From assembly GCA_900766655.1 (NCBI GenBank), contig CAAFWE010000189.1, forward strand, positions 1-17,211: DNA of 17,211 nt. The letters are read 5' to 3'. Numbering within the stretch: position 1 is the first letter of the stretch; each line of letters starts with the position of its first letter. The DNA is from an uncultured Alistipes sp. (lineage in GTDB: Bacteria; Bacteroidota; Bacteroidia; Bacteroidales; Rikenellaceae). The translations under genes and the position numbers were made by a program. The notes beneath the pieces are model-generated. The model saw only the letters and a list, made by a program, of their open reading frames with translations. It did no database searches and was not told the DNA's origin. Below, piece by piece: positions 14,746-17,211 of this stretch.

Positions 14746-15297
14746 TTACGGGTGATTGCTGCGTTTTTTGCGGACTAAAGTTATAACTAAAAGCGTCAAT
14801 CCCCAAATAACAAGGCCGAAAAATGCAATAGTGATGATTAAAATAGCTGCTCCAGCACCCAATAACCCCTCAGATTCGTCAATATAGTAGCTTACGAAGG
14901 CCCTATCGGCACTTATACTGCACGATATTCTGTACTCCTCCCAGTCGCCTTCGGTGTAGTGGTAGGAGAGCCCATCTTTGCCCTTGCTCCAATGCAAAGT
15001 GTCAACTCTGCACAACTGCTCCAGTTGCTCGATGCAATCCTCGGAGAGCCTCTCCTCAAAGAGACTCTCGTGTGTGAAACAGTCCCAGCGCGAGGCGCCT
15101 CGCTCAAGGTTGTCTTGGGAATCGACCGATACCACATCGGGCAGATCGAGTTTGACAATCTTTTCGATGTTGGCCTCATTTTGAGCTAACGAGTGATGTG
15201 GTCTAAAGATGGCACTCTGAGCTGTCGCAATGAACAGAAATAGGCTGAATAGTGCTGCTGCCCACGCCCATAGATACTTCCTTAATGATCTATTCAT
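14746..15297 (-). CDS. Uncharacterised two-helix membrane protein upstream of RSH
   Basis: I do not recognise this 183-residue protein. It has an N-terminal hydrophobic segment (about 8-28, possibly an uncleaved signal anchor) and a soluble central region (about 30-143) with charged, acidic stretches. That region contains four cysteines (C73, C88, C96, C126) and a beta-like stretch SYHYTEGDWEEYRISCSIS. A second, longer hydrophobic segment (about 145-175) is followed by a basic tail, RKKRSNHP. The layout predicts both ends in the cytoplasm and the middle outside, where the cysteines could form disulfides. The gene ends 52 bases before the RSH ATG with no terminator between, so cotranscription is likely. 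No clear -7 box is seen upstream of its ATG. Confidence 0.7.
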   Translation of the reverse strand: MNRSLRKYLWAWAAALFSLFLFIATAQSAIFRPHHSLAQNEANIEKIVKLDLPDVVSVDSQDNLERGASRWDCFTHESLFEERLSEDCIEQLEQLCRVDTLHWSKGKDGLSYHYTEGDWEEYRISCSISADRAFVSYYIDESEGLLGAGAAILIITIAFFGLVIWGLTLLVITLVRKKRSNHP

Positions 15298-15405
15298 AAC
15301 TTTTCGTTTCGAATTTTTAAAGGTTTGTTTAGCCTTATAGAGTCCCTGTCAACTCCATTTCTATCAACTCGAGAGCGAGATAGCGGCTATATCCAAATTT
15401 TTGCC

Positions 15406-15413
15406 TATCTTTG
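15406..15413 (+). promoter_or_regulatory. Putative -7 box of the yjdM promoter
   Basis: TATCTTTG matches TAnnTTTG and lies 58 bases before the ATG at 15472, giving a leader of about 50 bases. It lies inside an in-frame upstream extension of the gene starting at 15325, which argues that the extension is not translated. No TTTG sits at the ideal -33 distance. Confidence 0.5.
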
Positions 15414-15471
15414 TCTCCGATTGGTGGGCAACGCCAATTTTGAGATTATTAACACAAAACAACAAAGTAGT

Positions 15472-15807
15472 ATGAGTGAGATTACAAAGTGCCCAAAGTG
15501 TGGTGGCGAGTATGTATATTTTGACGGATCGCTTTATGTATGCCCCGATTGTGCGCACGAGTTCAACGAGGTGGACGAGGGTGCAACCGCAAGCGCATCG
15601 GTGCCAAAGGATAGCAATGGCGCAGAGTTGTCGGATGGCGACTCGGTGACCGTTATCAAGGATTTGAAGGTGAGAGGCTCGTCGATGGTTATTAAGCGTG
15701 GCACCAAGGTCAAGGGCATCCGCCTCACCGAGGATCCCGAGGAGGTCGACTGCAAAATAGATGGTAGCAGCATCGTTCTCAAGACCTGCTTCTTGAAGAA
15801 AGAGTAA
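15472..15807 (+). CDS. yjdM: YjdM/PhnA-family zinc-ribbon protein
   Basis: This 111-residue cytoplasmic protein has an N-terminal zinc ribbon with four cysteines (C7, C10, C24, C27 in CPKCGGEYVYFDGSLYVCPDC). A PhnA beta-barrel domain follows, with SDGDSVTVIKDLKVRGSS (54-71), KRGTKVKGIRL (75-85) and DCKIDGSSIVLK (93-104). This is a near full-length match in wording and size to E. coli YjdM (formerly PhnA). Despite the old name, the family is not shown to be phosphonoacetate hydrolase, and its cellular role is unclear. The ATG at 15472 was chosen because homologues begin just before the CPKC motif and the -7 box lies downstream of the earlier in-frame ATG at 15325. The gene stands alone, divergent from the membrane protein and ahead of rubredoxin. 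Confidence 0.92.
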   Translation: MSEITKCPKCGGEYVYFDGSLYVCPDCAHEFNEVDEGATASASVPKDSNGAELSDGDSVTVIKDLKVRGSSMVIKRGTKVKGIRLTEDPEEVDCKIDGSSIVLKTCFLKKE

Positions 15808-15933
15808 TTGCGAACAACCGCTTATAGCGATTTGCACAAAAGTTGCAAGGGAGTGCCTATGCTGACTTTTCGGTGTGGTCGATGACGGAGTATAGGAATC
15901 GGCTATGATGCTATAAGAAAGTATTATCGTATT

Positions 15934-15967
15934 TTTGATTGCATATATAAAATAGTTATTATATTTG
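15934..15967 (+). promoter_or_regulatory. Putative rubredoxin promoter
   Basis: TATATTTG at 15960-15967 matches the TAnnTTTG -7 box. Upstream are TTTG at 15934-15937 (22-base spacer) and TTG at 15939-15941 (18-base spacer), bracketing the ideal distance. The leader to the ATG at 16017 is about 43 bases. The gene is therefore probably transcribed separately from yjdM. Confidence 0.55.
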
Positions 15968-16016
15968 CAGTAGAAAAAGAGATACAACAGAATAATAACG
16001 ATTAAAATCTACAACT

Positions 16017-16175
16017 ATGGAGAAATATGTTTGCACACTTTGTGGCTGGGAGTACGATCCCGCAGTAGGTAACCCTGAGAGAGGCATTGCGCCAGGTACA
16101 CCTTTCGAGGAGATTCCTGAGGATTGGACTTGCCCTCTTTGCGGTGTAGGCAAGGAGCTTTTCGAGAAGGCATAA
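16017..16175 (+). CDS. Rubredoxin
   Basis: This 52-residue iron-sulfur-free [Fe(Cys)4] electron carrier of the cytoplasm is typical of anaerobes, where rubredoxin passes electrons to oxygen- and peroxide-detoxifying enzymes such as rubrerythrin. The two knuckles CTLCG (residues 6-10) and CPLCG (39-43) supply all four ligands, C6, C9, C39 and C42. The intervening [26 protein letters not shown] and the terminal [10 protein letters not shown] match classical rubredoxins in spacing and length. The start is the only ATG placing the first knuckle at the usual position. A -7 box lies 50 bases upstream and a strong terminator 16 bases downstream, so it forms its own short transcript. The gene is short enough to be missed by length-filtered gene callers. 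Confidence 0.96.
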   Translation: MEKYVCTLCGWEYDPAVGNPERGIAPGTPFEEIPEDWTCPLCGVGKELFEKA

Positions 16176-16190
16176 TCTCGAGACTTTCGC

Positions 16191-16233
16191 AAATAACAGA
16201 TGCTACCTCTTTCGGGGTAGCATCTGTTATTTT
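16191..16233. terminator. Terminator shared by rubredoxin and the GNAT-family gene
   Basis: A perfect 17-bp stem (16191-16207 with 16216-16232, core AACAGATGCTACC) closes an 8-base loop. The A/T-rich base of the stem gives a TTATTTTC tail on the plus strand and a TTATTTGCG tail on the minus strand, so it can serve both convergent genes. It begins 16 bases after the rubredoxin stop and ends 17 bases from the opposing stop. Confidence 0.85.
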
Positions 16234-16249
16234 CTGTGGCGAGTGCTTA

Positions 16250-17211
16250 CTACAAATCCTTGACAAAGGCGCGGCGGCGTTTGTGCTGGATATGGTCGAA
16301 CTCCTCGAAGCAAGCCAAACTCTTCTTGTTGGTCTCAAGGATGGCGGTAGTTTCAACCCTCTGAATGCCATATTGTGCAAAATATGGAGTCATCTCGTTG
16401 AAGATGAGCGCAGTAACACCCTTGTCCTGATAGTCGGGGCGTACACCTATCAAGAGTAGATCGAAATCGGTAATTCGTTTCGACTTGAGCGCCTTCAGCA
16501 GATGGAACCATCCGAATGGGAACAATCGACCACGACACTTGCGCAGTGCCTCCGAGAGCGAAGGCATACCCAAACCCACCGCAATAATCTCGTCATTCTC
16601 GTTGGCTACCATCGTGACAAAATCGAAGTTCAGCAACGGGAAGTACATATTGCAGTAGTACTGCTTCTGCTTGGGTGTCATAGGCTGATAGTTGTAGAGC
16701 TTCTGGTAGGCGGCATCCAGAACATCGAAGTAGCTGTAGCCATACCTTTTCTTCAACTCGCGGGCGTTCTTCACCTTTACGGTGTGAATCTTGTTGCGTG
16801 TTGCGACAATCTGCACCAAACGCTGCATTCGCTCGGGGGCCTCGGTCGGAGGGGTGATCTGGTACTCAATCCAGTCGGTCTCCTTGATTAAACCATATCG
16901 CTCGTAGTGGGCTATGTAGTAGGGGTGAGTGTAGAGACTTGCCATAGGCGCATTGTGGTCGAAACCTTCGAGTAAAAGACCTTGGTGGTCGAAGTCGGTG
17001 AAACCTACAGGACCATTCAAGCAGGCCATACCGCGAGCCTTGCCCCACTCGGCAACTGCATCTAATAGCGACTTGAACACCTCGTAATCGTCGATACACT
17101 CGAACCAACCGAATCGACACTTTTTCACGCCCCACGCCTCGTTGGCACGATGATTTATAATGCCTACAATGCGACCTACTATTTTGTTGTTGCGATATGC
17201 CATATGTATCA
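16250..17211 (-). CDS. Large GNAT-family N-acetyltransferase-like protein, N-terminus cut by window edge
   Basis: The reading frame is open through the window end (the codons before the ATG at 17203 are ATA CAT, with no stop), and homologues I recall are roughly 370-390 residues. About 70 N-terminal residues are therefore probably missing, and the ATG at 17203 is probably internal. Numbered from that ATG, the visible part has AYRNNKIVGRIVGI (2-15), CIDDYEVFKSLLDAVAEWGKARGM (36-59) and GPVGFTDFDHQGLLLEGF (64-81). The C-terminal half has a second GNAT-like region with VRPDYQDKGV (254-263), the acetyl-CoA-loop type motif, and a final ETNKKSLACFEEF. The family (YghO-like) has a GNAT fold, but its substrate is unknown. 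It converges on rubredoxin across a shared terminator. Confidence 0.72.
   Translation of the reverse strand, partial: IHMAYRNNKIVGRIVGIINHRANEAWGVKKCRFGWFECIDDYEVFKSLLDAVAEWGKARGMACLNGPVGFTDFDHQGLLLEGFDHNAPMASLYTHPYYIAHYERYGLIKETDWIEYQITPPTEAPERMQRLVQIVATRNKIHTVKVKNARELKKRYGYSYFDVLDAAYQKLYNYQPMTPKQKQYYCNMYFPLLNFDFVTMVANENDEIIAVGLGMPSLSEALRKCRGRLFPFGWFHLLKALKSKRITDFDLLLIGVRPDYQDKGVTALIFNEMTPYFAQYGIQRVETTAILETNKKSLACFEEFDHIQHKRRRAFVKDL

Overview
The window looks like a chromosomal segment of a Bacteroidales bacterium. The best guess is Alistipes or another Rikenellaceae member, inferred from gene content and style rather than any search. Support comes from TAnnTTTG -7 boxes ahead of most transcription units (the Bacteroidetes promoter signature, once with an ideal TTTG-N20 spacing), secreted polysaccharide-degrading enzymes with short signal peptides, WG-repeat and DUF1566-like proteins, and menaquinone synthesis by the futalosine route. 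There are no tRNAs, rRNAs, CRISPR arrays, transposases or phage genes that I can see. Most of the window is housekeeping and carbohydrate metabolism.

Layout. 1-128 (-): the first 42 codons of peptide chain release factor 3 (prfC), cut by the window edge. 233-1324 (+): a secreted SGNH/GDSL esterase, divergent from prfC. 1325-1715: a 391-base non-coding stretch holding a perfect 30-bp direct repeat, a strong bidirectional terminator and a second, GC-rich imperfect repeat pair. 1716-3287 (-): L-aspartate oxidase nadB, back to back with 3383-6025 (+), a secreted GH2 beta-galactosidase-like enzyme with a C-terminal malectin-like domain. 9418-6027 (-): a tight four-gene unit of Xaa-Pro aminopeptidase, futalosine hydrolase (mqnB), 1,4-dihydroxy-6-naphthoate synthase (mqnD) and an isoprenylcysteine methyltransferase-like membrane protein. 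It ends 1 nt from the convergent GH2 gene. 9606-11435 (+): a small secreted DUF1566-like protein followed by a GH28 polygalacturonase-family enzyme, closed by a strong terminator shared with the convergent WG-repeat membrane protein (12655-11519, -). 15297-12816 (-): an unrecognised two-helix membrane protein followed by a long RelA/SpoT homologue (RSH), with its own terminator. 15472-15807 (+): YjdM/PhnA zinc-ribbon protein. 16017-16175 (+): rubredoxin. 16250-17211 (-): a large GNAT-family protein, cut at its N-terminus by the window edge.

How the genes fit together. Two secreted carbohydrate-active enzymes (GH2 and GH28) and a secreted esterase suggest plant or host glycan processing, but no SusC/SusD pair or sensor is present, so this is not a classical polysaccharide utilisation locus. 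The mqnB-mqnD pair supplies menaquinone for anaerobic respiration, and rubredoxin fits a low-potential, oxygen-sensitive lifestyle. The most interesting gene is the RSH protein. Its (p)ppGpp hydrolase HD motifs are intact, while its synthetase domain appears to have lost key residues, and it sits directly downstream of the uncharacterised membrane protein. I found no convincing evidence of an entirely new multi-gene system. The best leads are that RSH/membrane-protein pair, the repeats at 1336-1684, and the methyltransferase coupled to the menaquinone genes.
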